A stretch of 8,931 bases of DNA from Candidatus Bathycorpusculum fermentans (GTDB lineage Archaea > Thermoproteota > Bathyarchaeia > Bathyarchaeales > Bathycorpusculaceae). Made by a program: the position numbers and the translations under genes. The notes beneath the pieces are model-generated. The model made no database searches, had not been told where the DNA came from, and was given only the letters and a program-made list of their open reading frames with translations. Each line of letters starts with the position of its first letter. The stretch's first letter is position 1. The stretch spans positions 1-8,931 of the forward strand of contig WRGM01000108.1 in NCBI GenBank assembly GCA_009787175.1. The letters run 5' to 3'. This document shows, in pieces, positions 1 through 7,052 of this stretch.

Positions 1-94
1 ACACTAACGCCATACATACTCACTACCAACCCACCCTACACATCAACACTATATTTCAACATATCTATCAACCAATATCGAACACTACCACTCT
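1..94. other. A+C-rich leader, no gene assigned
   Basis: The first ~215 bases are very poor in G and T on this strand (13 of 60 in the first 60 bases by hand count). Because of this composition two frames stay open from the window edge, one until a TAA at 169-171, but neither gives a convincing protein. It could contain the end of an upstream gene; the sequence does not decide this. No promoter or RNA gene is evident. Confidence 0.4.
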
Positions 95-685
95 TTGCAA
101 ACTGTTCAAGCAATCAAAAAAGCCTTGCCCGCCGCCCCCGCCAACAGACTAAAAACCTTCAAAACAACTAAAAAACCCAAACAACACCAAACAACCACTC
201 TTAGAGCCCCCACAAGATATGGTGTACGAAATAATGTTCTCTGCCATCTTTGGTTGGCTGTACCGTTAAGTATTTTGTTGCTGACGGGGGTTTTTGGCTT
301 ATTTAATCCCTTAAACCTTTTTTCTACAGGGTTTAGTAGTGTGGATTTGGTGCCTCTTATTTTAGCAGCATTTTTTTCAGTTGGGTTATTTGTGGCATTT
401 AGAAAACGTCAACCAATTGTACTGGACACACAAGAATTAGCCCAAATCATAGGCTTACCCACAGCAATAACAAAACTCCCCATAGCACTAGGCAAAGTAC
501 CTGTTTCAAGAACACAATTAGGCCTCGAACAAACAACCCCAAACGAAAAAGAAGCAGAACCAAAAAACGAAAAACAGCCACTTAACAAAAAAGAGAAAAC
601 AGATACGGAAAAATTATGTCAAAAGACAATCTTCCCAGTCAGCCGCCACTTTCCCTATCCTGAAGATGAACAATCCTTTACCTGA
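95..685 (+). CDS. Two-helix membrane protein of unknown function
   Basis: I do not recognise the family. The frame gives 196 residues: a basic, Lys/Thr/Pro-rich N-terminus (about 1-45), two hydrophobic segments (about 50-70 and 84-103), and a hydrophilic, Lys/Glu/Gln-rich tail that is probably cytoplasmic. It ends 39 bp before the prepilin peptidase gene on the same strand, so the two are probably co-transcribed; a role near type IV pilin or archaellin processing is only guilt by association. The start is doubtful. There is no ATG anywhere in this frame, the in-frame upstream stop is at 5-7, and TTG at 95 is the first usable codon, without a clear ribosome site. An alternative is an ATG at 219 in another frame, which opens a short membrane-like peptide ending at a TAA near 267; a single frameshift could then have split the gene. 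Confidence 0.45.
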   Translation: MQTVQAIKKALPAAPANRLKTFKTTKKPKQHQTTTLRAPTRYGVRNNVLCHLWLAVPLSILLLTGVFGLFNPLNLFSTGFSSVDLVPLILAAFFSVGLFVAFRKRQPIVLDTQELAQIIGLPTAITKLPIALGKVPVSRTQLGLEQTTPNEKEAEPKNEKQPLNKKEKTDTEKLCQKTIFPVSRHFPYPEDEQSFT

Positions 686-724
686 CTTTTAAAAATCTCA
701 CAATTTCTTATAAAGGAATGAAAA

Positions 725-1489
725 ATGCAATTACAAATGATGATGATGTGGGTACCGTTTGTTTTTACGTTAAGCGTTTTAACATATGCCTCTATTTTTG
801 ATTTAAAGAAAAGAGCTGTGTCTAATTGGGTTTGGCTCTTTGCATACCCCACAGGATGCATAATGACCCTTGCAGGATTAGCAGTTAGCTTGTTAGATGT
901 ATCGACGATTGTTGTTTCTTTGGGGGTTTCAGTGTTTTTGGGGTTTATTTTGTTTTGTTCCAACTTTTATGGTTGTTCAGATGTGAAAGCGTTAGTTTTT
1001 ATTGGTTTAACCGTTCCAACAATCCCCATCACACTTAACTCCCCATTAAGAATTTCTGCACTACCAATAGTTTTGGTAATATTTTGTATTTCAGCCATTT
1101 TAATCCTGATATGGCCCCTATCCATTTTCATCCTAAACCTAAAAGACCGTCTCCTCAAGAGACAAATTATGTTTGAAGGAATCCAACTAACCCTACGCCA
1201 AAAAATCTGGTTGCTCTTCACATCAAGACGCATACCACTAAATAAACTGGGTACGCTGAAATATTTTCCATCCGAAACAGTGGTAACTCCCAAAGAAACA
1301 GACGACAAACCTACTAGAAAGATGCTACGGTTTGTAAAAGCTGAGGTAAACCTACAAAAATACATAGATAACCTACAGGAACACAGCGAACTATACCAAA
1401 ACGGTGTACTTGCCTCTCCAACAATCCCCACAACCTGTTTTCTTACGGTGGCTCTGACAATTTTACCGCTTTGGAATTTGTTTTTCTGA
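725..1489 (+). CDS. Archaeal type IV prepilin/prearchaellin peptidase (A24 family)
   Basis: This is probably the integral-membrane aspartic peptidase that removes the short class III signal peptide from pilins or archaellins on the cytoplasmic face. Both catalytic aspartates are visible: Asp26 in the N-terminal block YASIFDLKKRAVSNWVW, and Asp86 in YGCSDVKAL, a variant of the usual GxGD with Cys-Ser in place of x-Gly. Several hydrophobic segments follow (about 36-57, 59-79, 104-135), then a hydrophilic stretch, the QNGVLASPTIP block typical of the C-terminal part of archaeal members, and a last hydrophobic segment at 233-253. The 254-residue length fits archaeal FlaK/PibD-type enzymes. ATG 725 follows AAAGGA at 712-717. 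Codon choice switches from T/G-ending to A/C-ending near base 1010. Substrates are not in the window, so pilus versus archaellum cannot be decided. Confidence 0.85.
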   Translation: MQLQMMMMWVPFVFTLSVLTYASIFDLKKRAVSNWVWLFAYPTGCIMTLAGLAVSLLDVSTIVVSLGVSVFLGFILFCSNFYGCSDVKALVFIGLTVPTIPITLNSPLRISALPIVLVIFCISAILILIWPLSIFILNLKDRLLKRQIMFEGIQLTLRQKIWLLFTSRRIPLNKLGTLKYFPSETVVTPKETDDKPTRKMLRFVKAEVNLQKYIDNLQEHSELYQNGVLASPTIPTTCFLTVALTILPLWNLFF

Positions 1490-2046
1490 GACCAATTATC
1501 GGTTAACTTTGCATTTTATTGTAAGGACTAATTAAGCTTATAATCTAAAACATAACCCCGAACTGTGAGTGGGATAAGTTTGATAACCTTTAGGACTTTT
1601 TCCTGATAATCCATCTCCATTCTGGTGTTCCCTCACCTTTCAGGGAGTCAAATTTATGGCGCAAAAAAAATTGCTGTAGACCCTAATCCTGTAGTTCACA
1701 ATCATGTTGGATCGATAAGCTGACCATATAACCGTCAGTATTCATATTTTTCTGATCTTTGGATTTAGTATTCACAGTTGTGAGTTTGATTTGTGTCATG
1801 AGGTAACGATAGCACAGACTCTTGCTAGGGAGATAGCGGTGGTGAGACAAAAGTTCTCTGCAGTTATACGCATTTTGCATGAAAGCATTTTATGGTTTCA
1901 GGTTTCTTCCAGCATCGGCTCGCCCCAATGAGGTACTCTTCTATGTAAAAGCCGTTGATTTTTATTGGATATCTGTGACTTGGCTGAACCAAAACCAAAA
2001 CAAACAAACTTTCGACACTCTTTACACAAAATTTTACCCACAAGAC

Positions 2047-2064
2047 CATAAGTGTGATCTTATG
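2047..2064. repeat. Small perfect inverted repeat upstream of the ModA-like gene
   Basis: CATAAG and CTTATG are perfect 6-base arms around a 6-base spacer, about 110 bp before the ModA-like start. The size and symmetry would fit a dimeric regulator's operator, but it does not look like the bacterial ModE site and may be chance. Confidence 0.25.
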
Positions 2065-2100
2065 TTAGAGCAAAGACTTATCTCAGCGATATTACTGTGT

Positions 2101-2125
2101 GATAATATCGAGTTGAAGTATACAT
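2101..2125 (+). promoter_or_regulatory. Candidate promoter for the ModA-dockerin-cohesin cluster
   Basis: AT-rich TATA-like sequences GATAATATC (2101-2109) and GTATACAT (2118-2125) lie 48-72 bp before ATG 2173. Either would place a start of transcription roughly 25 bases downstream, in the A/C-rich leader before the GGAG ribosome site. This is assigned on position and composition only. Confidence 0.3.
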
Positions 2126-2172
2126 GAACAAAAAACACACAAACCTAACCAAAACAGGTAGGAGACAATAAA

Positions 2173-3018
2173 ATGTCTACACCTAAAACAATAATAAAAG
2201 TAGCCGCAGCAGCCAGTTTAAAAAATGGACTGGATGACATAATTGCGGCCTTCGAAGGAAGCATTGGAACGGTCAAAGTCTATGTTGATTACGCTGGTTC
2301 TTATGCTCTTGCCGATATTATAACAACCATGGGTAATACTACTTATGATGTCTATTTGTCTGCTAGTGATGAAACTGACCTTAAAGGTATGAAAAAAGTA
2401 TCTAATGCAGGCAAAATTCTACCCGATGTCCCTCCCGTTTCCCCTCCTAGTTATTCTGTCGAATTCATCGCAAATGACCTCGTGCTGATTAAAAATGCAG
2501 CATGGGTAACCAACCCGCCTACACCCATTTCAGGCTTTGGTAACGTTATTAAAGATATCCTGGGTAGTGCTCATATTTGGATTGCAAATCCAGATTTAGC
2601 TCCAGCGGGCGAATATGCAAAAGAAGCATTTGAGGCGACAACATCAACAACTAATTGGACTCAATTGTTAACCAAAGCTACTGCCAACAACACTGTAGGC
2701 CCTGATGTACAGGCTACGCTTAACGGTCTCATAAATGACTCGACGGCAGCACTTGGTGTAGTATATCGCTCAGACTATAAAAATCCACCGTCAATTCCAC
2801 TTTCCAATGCCTATTTCGTGAACTACGCACCACTAGATATCAACCAAAAAATCATTTACTCTGCAGCAGTACTAACTAACGCTACAAGTCATGGTGTTGC
2901 GGCTCTAGCAGGAAATTTTGTGAGCTCCATAGTTACTAATATCAATACCTACTTCTTACCAAAAGGATTCCGGTTAAAAGATCCCGCAACAGCGCATAAG
3001 CCAGGGGACCCAATATAA
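2173..3018 (+). CDS. modA-like: ModA-like molybdate/tungstate-binding protein without a signal peptide
   Basis: This belongs to the periplasmic oxyanion-binding family that feeds ModBC-type ABC transporters. Family blocks are visible in order: VAAAASLKNGLDDI (10-23) with a candidate oxyanion-binding Ser15, YAGSYALA (40-47) with Ser43, FIANDLVLI (98-106), IANPDLAPAGEYAKEA (137-152), and ALGVVYRSDY (193-202) with the usual Val and Tyr. It keeps essentially full mature length (281 residues). The oddity is the N-terminus: the domain begins within ten residues of Met1, with no Sec, Tat or lipoprotein signal, and an in-frame TAA at 2146-2148 rules out a longer form. GGAG at 2161-2164 is well placed for ATG 2173. 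Seventeen bases separate it from the dockerin gene, so they are probably co-transcribed. No permease or ATPase gene is in the window. The ligand (molybdate, tungstate or other) is inferred. Confidence 0.85.
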   Translation: MSTPKTIIKVAAAASLKNGLDDIIAAFEGSIGTVKVYVDYAGSYALADIITTMGNTTYDVYLSASDETDLKGMKKVSNAGKILPDVPPVSPPSYSVEFIANDLVLIKNAAWVTNPPTPISGFGNVIKDILGSAHIWIANPDLAPAGEYAKEAFEATTSTTNWTQLLTKATANNTVGPDVQATLNGLINDSTAALGVVYRSDYKNPPSIPLSNAYFVNYAPLDINQKIIYSAAVLTNATSHGVAALAGNFVSSIVTNINTYFLPKGFRLKDPATAHKPGDPI

Positions 3019-3035
3019 TAGGTGATATGTGAAAA

Positions 3036-5261
3036 ATGAAAATTTTTCTTAAAAACAAAGTGTTCTTTGGACTTTTTATAGTCCTCACTATCATACTCAC
3101 CTCCATTCTTTCATCTGGTGTTTTAACATCAAACATCGTATATGCAGCGGAATATCCAACAGGGCCATCAACAGATGGGTATCTTGATGCACTTGCACTT
3201 AAAGCCAAACAGACACCTGAATATGCTGGTGCTAATATCGACTGGTATTTGGCTAATCCATATGCTGATGAGTTTTATATTTCTACTCCGGCAGAGCTGT
3301 TTGGAATGGGCTTTCTGGTAAATGTTGAAGTAGAAGATCCACCTTTGTCTGGCTGGGCATGGAATGTCGATTTTGAGGGAAAAACTGTCAACCTTGTTAA
3401 CAACATTGACCTCTCAGCCATAAACAACGATTACACCAAATTTACTGGTGTTTATACTTACGGGCAACTCTGGATTGAAATGGGTTGGGGTGATTACAGT
3501 GAACCCGATACTGGACCAGGTACCCCCCAATATGCTGTCTTCAAGGGCACTTTTGAGGGCAATGGTTATGCTATAAGCGGTTTAGCAGATAGATCACTTT
3601 TCGGCACGGTTATCAGTGCTACTATACAGAATCTCTCGACCTCTGGCACTCTTACCTCAAGAACACAAATTGCTCAACAACACCGTATTGCAGGTATTGT
3701 GAATACGGCTGTAGACAGTACACTCATTAACCTTAAAAGCGATGTTGATTTGGTGTTCAGTATGCTATCTTTCGCCTCTGTAGGTGGCATAGTGACAGAA
3801 GTTATGGGTAATACCGCGATTATTGGTTGTGAGTTCAGTGGCACATTAGCTAACACAATAGGTCTTTACAGTGGAGCTAATCCAGTTGGTGGTATTATTG
3901 GACAAGTTGGTATGCCTTATTTTGATACTGCTGTCACTGTAAATGGTTGTGTCAACTATGCTGATATAACGACAGCAGGCAAGGGTGGTGGCATAGTGGG
4001 TGGCACGGTACTTTCAACTAAACTTGCCTTGTCCGCAAATATAGTTATTCAAAACTGCGTCAACTATGGCAATATCGTCGCTGCGGGCACCATTGATATA
4101 CCATCTTACTCCATAGGTGGAATACTCGGTGCATCAAGCACTACAGTAGCACCAGCTTGCCCCATGAGCGTAACCATTGACGGTTGTGCCAATTATGGTG
4201 CAATCAACGGCGGTATCCACGTTGCTGGTGGCATCGCAGGCTACATCCAACAAGGCAACCTCTTAAGCATCACCAACAGCTACAACCGTGGCGATGTTAC
4301 TTCACAAGCTGCATCTGGCGGAATCGTAGGACGCATAGACAATGCTAACGGCGCTATTATCAAGAACACCTATGATATTGGTGTGATAACAGGTACTAAT
4401 GTTGGTGGTTTTGTCGGTATTATCTCTGGCGGAACTGTTGATAGTGTTAACAATTATTATCTTGATACTTCAGCTTCAGGCGCAGTCAACTCTGCAGACT
4501 ATACAGGCGTAACTACAAAAACCTCTACAGAAATGAAAAACCCAACATTTGCAATACAACTTGGCAACGCCTACACCCCAGTCACAGATAACTACCCCAT
4601 CTTGACCTGGCAAACACAAATAAGTAATGCAGTTGTTACTTTAAACGGTGACACAGACATAGCTGCAGGCAGTGATGCTACATACACAATATCTGTGGGC
4701 AACGTAAACAAACTTGCAACAATCACTCTGTGGTTTGAAGTTGACGGCACATATTTTACAGGCAAAACTTTCAAAGGACTAAACGGATTTAACCTACTTG
4801 GCAACATAGACTGGACACAAAACGACAACACTTGGACAGGCCGCGCTACCCTCATCAACCTCAACACAAACGGCATAAGCACCGATGACACTGTAAACAT
4901 CTTTGAAATGACATTCTCATCAAACACCAACCAACTTGGAACCACTAATATTAAACTAGTTAAAGCTAACTTGAGTGGCTACAACGACAACACAGACAAA
5001 GCCATACCAATCGACTCCACCATAACAAACAACACCATACACACACTAATAAACCAATACTTTTCAAAATATGACACCAACAAAGACGGCAAAATCAACC
5101 AACTCGACCTCACCACAGCACAACTATACTACCTATCAGAAAAAGGTGATGCAAACTGGAACACCGCAAAAACCGCTGACATAAACAACGACGGCAGAGT
5201 CGATATTGAAGACCTAATCCTAATACTGGGCAACATCAACTGGTCTTCCCCCATTTTATAA
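3036..5261 (+). CDS. Secreted GLUG-repeat protein with cohesin-like domain and C-terminal dockerin
   Basis: This is a 741-residue exported protein. In order: a Sec signal peptide with a long hydrophobic core (about 8-34) and likely cleavage near VYAA (37/38); an N-terminal region with ISTPAELFGM and VDFEGKTVNLVNNIDLS, the usual lead-in to GLUG proteins; GLUG-type repeats (about 162-485) with FEGNGYAISGL and recurring GGI(V/I/L)G and N(Y/R)G(x)I/V motifs, predicted to form a right-handed beta-helix; a cohesin-like beta domain (about 525-665); and a type I dockerin (about 672-741) with two calcium loops, DTNKDGKINQLD (680-691) and DINNDGRVDIED (715-726), both with intact Asp/Asn ligands. The dockerin should dock to a cohesin, and the next gene encodes a candidate. 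ATG 3036 follows GGTGAT at 3021-3026. No catalytic domain is seen; binding or adhesion is more likely than hydrolysis. Codons become almost wholly A/C-ending toward the 3' end. Confidence 0.85.
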   Translation: MKIFLKNKVFFGLFIVLTIILTSILSSGVLTSNIVYAAEYPTGPSTDGYLDALALKAKQTPEYAGANIDWYLANPYADEFYISTPAELFGMGFLVNVEVEDPPLSGWAWNVDFEGKTVNLVNNIDLSAINNDYTKFTGVYTYGQLWIEMGWGDYSEPDTGPGTPQYAVFKGTFEGNGYAISGLADRSLFGTVISATIQNLSTSGTLTSRTQIAQQHRIAGIVNTAVDSTLINLKSDVDLVFSMLSFASVGGIVTEVMGNTAIIGCEFSGTLANTIGLYSGANPVGGIIGQVGMPYFDTAVTVNGCVNYADITTAGKGGGIVGGTVLSTKLALSANIVIQNCVNYGNIVAAGTIDIPSYSIGGILGASSTTVAPACPMSVTIDGCANYGAINGGIHVAGGIAGYIQQGNLLSITNSYNRGDVTSQAASGGIVGRIDNANGAIIKNTYDIGVITGTNVGGFVGIISGGTVDSVNNYYLDTSASGAVNSADYTGVTTKTSTEMKNPTFAIQLGNAYTPVTDNYPILTWQTQISNAVVTLNGDTDIAAGSDATYTISVGNVNKLATITLWFEVDGTYFTGKTFKGLNGFNLLGNIDWTQNDNTWTGRATLINLNTNGISTDDTVNIFEMTFSSNTNQLGTTNIKLVKANLSGYNDNTDKAIPIDSTITNNTIHTLINQYFSKYDTNKDGKINQLDLTTAQLYYLSEKGDANWNTAKTADINNDGRVDIEDLILILGNINWSSPIL

Positions 5262-5301
5262 ACAACAAACAACAAATAAACAGCAGAATATGAAAAACAA
5301 T

Positions 5302-5350
5302 TCCACCACCCACCACAACAATAACAGTGGCGGTGGTGTGGGGTGGTGGA
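5302..5350 (+). other. GC-rich hairpin between the dockerin and cohesin genes
   Basis: TCCACCACCC (5302-5311) pairs perfectly with GGGTGGTGGA (5341-5350). ACCAC (5312-5316) can extend the stem with GTGGT (5333-5337) across a 3-base bulge, leaving a 16-base loop. It lies after the dockerin stop and before the cohesin ribosome site. It is not followed by a long T-run, so it is a weak candidate for a terminator and may instead affect mRNA stability or the ratio of the two products. Its apex sits where base composition flips from A+C-rich to G+T-rich. Confidence 0.55.
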
Positions 5351-5373
5351 GTGTTTTCACACCTAAGAATAAA

Positions 5374-5380
5374 GGATGAT
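5374..5380 (+). promoter_or_regulatory. Ribosome-binding site that fixes the cohesin gene start
   Basis: GGATGAT ends 6 bases before ATG 5387. It favours that start over the in-frame GTG at 5327, which would add 20 residues in front of an otherwise typical signal peptide and lies inside the hairpin. Confidence 0.6.
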
Positions 5381-5386
5381 GTAAAT

Positions 5387-6175
5387 ATGAAACATTTAAA
5401 ACATTACTCACGCCCCCTTATTGTGATACTGTTAGCGGTTTTTCTATTGATGAGTGCTATTCCCGTTTCGTTTGGAGCCCTTAACGAGGGGCAGGTGCGG
5501 GTGCCATTAGTTATTGATGTGTCTTATGCGGTTGCTGGGGTAGAGTTTGCTTTTGAGTATTCGGCAGGTCTTGAGTTTATTTCTTATGAGAAATCAGCAG
5601 TTGTTTCTTCTGCTTTGAATACGCCTGTTGTGGTGAAAAAAAGTTGTACTTATTTGGGTTTTTATAATGCAGATAATAGGTATATGCCTGAAAATGGCAA
5701 ACTGGATTGTGGTTATCTTATTTTTAAATGTTCAAGCGATACTTTTCAAGTTGTCAAGTTAACTGAAATCAAGTTAGTACAGGTTATTGATAAGGACACC
5801 ACACGCAGTACCCTTCTTACCCCTGTAGAAATCAAAATATCCCCCGAAAACAACACCGAAAATACAACAGTAAATAACAATGATAATAGTGGTAGTGTTG
5901 ATGGTGGTTTATCGTCTGGTTCTAAAAATTCGTCAACGTCTGGTGGTAGTGTTGATGGTGGTTCATCGTTTGGTGTCAGAAATCAGCCAGAAAGCAGTAA
6001 AAATGGTGGCGGGGATGGTGTTTTGTCAGTTGATAATGATTCTGGTGTGGATGGTTCAAAGGATTCTTGGCTGTCGGCTAGTTTTTGGGTTGCTATTGTG
6101 TTTTTGGTTATTATTGTTGTTGTTTGTGGTGTTGGCGTTTTTGTTTTCCTAAAAAAACGTACCAACCCTAAATAA
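5387..6175 (+). CDS. Membrane-anchored cohesin-like surface protein
   Basis: From ATG 5387 this gives 262 residues: a signal peptide (1-31, ending around VSFGA); a short beta-rich domain (about 33-152) whose AGVEFAFEYSAGLEFISYEKS and GKLDCGYLIFKC blocks resemble the first and central strands of cohesin domains; a Ser/Gly/Asp/Asn linker (about 153-230) with an 18-residue repeat; one transmembrane helix (about 234-255); and a short KKR-containing cytoplasmic tail. The order is that of an anchoring scaffoldin: exported, one cohesin-like module on a flexible stalk, held at the membrane. The preceding gene encodes a dockerin protein, its natural candidate partner. The domain is shorter than many cohesins and has two or three Cys, so binding is inferred. 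The gap after the dockerin stop is 125 bp and contains the hairpin, so co-transcription is likely but not certain. Codon endings flip T/G to A/C to T/G within the gene. Confidence 0.7.
   Translation: MKHLKHYSRPLIVILLAVFLLMSAIPVSFGALNEGQVRVPLVIDVSYAVAGVEFAFEYSAGLEFISYEKSAVVSSALNTPVVVKKSCTYLGFYNADNRYMPENGKLDCGYLIFKCSSDTFQVVKLTEIKLVQVIDKDTTRSTLLTPVEIKISPENNTENTTVNNNDNSGSVDGGLSSGSKNSSTSGGSVDGGSSFGVRNQPESSKNGGGDGVLSVDNDSGVDGSKDSWLSASFWVAIVFLVIIVVVCGVGVFVFLKKRTNPK
5891..5974 (+). repeat. 54-bp-period imperfect repeat in the linker
   Basis: Bases 5891-5920 and 5945-5974 match at 28 of 30 positions, encoding GSVDGGLSSG and GSVDGGSSFG. This is a tandem expansion within the flexible stalk and may vary in copy number between strains. 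Confidence 0.7.
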
Positions 6176-6374
6176 GATAATCTCCACTTTTTCGGTCATG
6201 CCTCAAAACAGTTTATGCCCAAACTCTATTGTACTCATACACAATTTCAAAAAGAACACATACATCCCCAAAGGTACAAAATAATAAAATAACCTGCTTT
6301 TACCCTGATCAATCACCTACAGTGATAACACACATAACAGCTTTATTTATCAACTATTTTGAAGCATGACCCAC

Positions 6375-6420
6375 TTTTTCTATATTTTTAGTCGTTTGGT
6401 TCAAGGGTGGAACCTTTTTT
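6375..6420 (+). terminator. T-rich candidate terminator downstream of the cohesin gene
   Basis: Three T-runs (6375-6379, 6385-6389 and 6415-6420) lie about 200 bases after the cohesin stop. Archaeal RNA polymerase terminates on T-tracts without needing a hairpin. The rest of 6176-6449 is A/C-rich, without genes or clear sites. Confidence 0.35.
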
Positions 6421-6435
6421 GGGTTATTTGTTTGT

Positions 6436-6454
6436 GGTAACATGGTTGGTTACC
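6436..6454. repeat. Inverted repeat over the TBP stop codon
   Basis: GGTAAC (6436-6441) and GTTACC (6449-6454) flank a 7-base loop, and the second arm covers the TBP stop (6450-6452). On the minus strand no T-run follows, so a terminator role is uncertain. Confidence 0.35.
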
Positions 6455-7024
6455 CCGAGTCAGGGCTGAGGGTTTTTTCGATGGTGTTTTTTTCTTTTAG
6501 TTGCTCGTAGAATTTTTGCACGGTTTCTTTTAGTTCTTCTTGGTTAGCTACCCCTGAGCAAATCAATTTTCCAGTGAAAAAAACCAGAAACGTTGCCTGT
6601 GAATCCTGTAGTTTGTGGATGGCTGCAGGGAATTTTTCAGGCTCATAAATAGCCTCAAACTCGTTTGTGAATTGCTCCAAAGAAACCAAAGCCCCGCCTA
6701 TATTCACCGAAGTCACCAAATTTTTCACACCACACTCAAACCCGCAGTCGTCTGAAACTAGGCCTTTGGTTTTTAGCAATGCTAAAAGTTTAGTGATGGC
6801 TTTTTTGCCTTTAGCTTCGGTTTTTATGCTTGTGCAGACAAATTTTCCTGTTTGAAAAAGCAAAAACGTAGCCAAAGGCGACTTTAACTTGAAAGATAAC
6901 ACGGAAACTTTTTCCAGCTACACTTAGAACCCTCCAACTTTGAACATGCAACATCCAAATCTATGCCCTCACTAAACCAACCCGTCATCACAACATTTTC
7001 AACAGTAATCACAAAGTCAAACAT
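6450..7024 (-). pseudogene. tbp: Divergent TATA-binding protein gene with one frameshift
   Basis: The archaeal TBP is a saddle-shaped promoter-recognition factor made of two related repeats. Reading from ATG 7024, the first frame encodes VITVENVVMTGWFSEGIDLD and continues to KKFP, then stops at 6884-6886 after 46 codons. The rest continues in another frame from about 6899 to 6450: LSFKLKSPLATFLLFQTGKF finishes repeat one, and repeat two carries VKNLVTSVNIG, YEPEKFP and ATFLVFFTGKLICSG. Joined, it is about 190 residues, normal for TBP, with the four DNA-kinking Phe positions and both ENVV/KNLV Asn positions kept. One base appears to be missing after TTT-CCG near 6899-6903, which is not a homopolymer. 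The sequence is more divergent than housekeeping TBPs, suggesting a paralog. It may be a true pseudogene, an assembly error, or a C-terminal piece starting at GTG 6902. Confidence 0.75.
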
Positions 7025-7052
7025 GACCGTTACACCAATACAAAAGTGAACC

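Larger units (their letters stand above)
1490..2172. other. Long gap without a convincing gene
   Basis: This 683-bp stretch holds only short open frames on both strands. A plus-strand frame at 1879-2127 (82 codons) and minus-strand frames at 1683-1880 and 1864-2049 overlap one another and resemble no family I know. A 30-codon minus-strand frame at 1528-1620 has a protein-like, Lys/Leu/Ile-rich composition. A weak 5-bp hairpin lies at 1629-1646 (TCCCT/AGGGA). The minus-strand fragments could be remnants of one decayed gene, but no motif confirms this. No tRNA, rRNA or CRISPR pattern is present. Confidence 0.45.

Noticed and set aside
967..1431. Long minus-strand open frame opposite the prepilin peptidase gene
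   Set aside because: It is antisense to a gene with clear catalytic motifs, lacks its own family features and reflects low stop frequency in skewed composition.
1879..2127. Plus-strand 82-codon frame before the ModA-like gene
   Set aside because: No ribosome site, no recognisable motif, and an overlapping minus-strand frame of similar quality; coding is not supported.
5327..5386. GTG-started 20-residue N-terminal extension of the cohesin protein
   Set aside because: It begins inside the hairpin and precedes a typical signal peptide, while GGATGAT is ideally placed for ATG 5387.
5880..6152. Plus-strand Val/Leu-rich frame inside the cohesin gene
   Set aside because: It is a shifted reading of the Ser/Gly linker and membrane helix, rich in G and T; the main frame has coherent domain order.
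6207..6220. 14-base AACAGTTTATGCCC, repeated in inverted orientation at 8166-8179
   Set aside because: An exact 14-base match on either strand is not far from chance in a 9-kb A+T-rich window, and the similarity does not extend.
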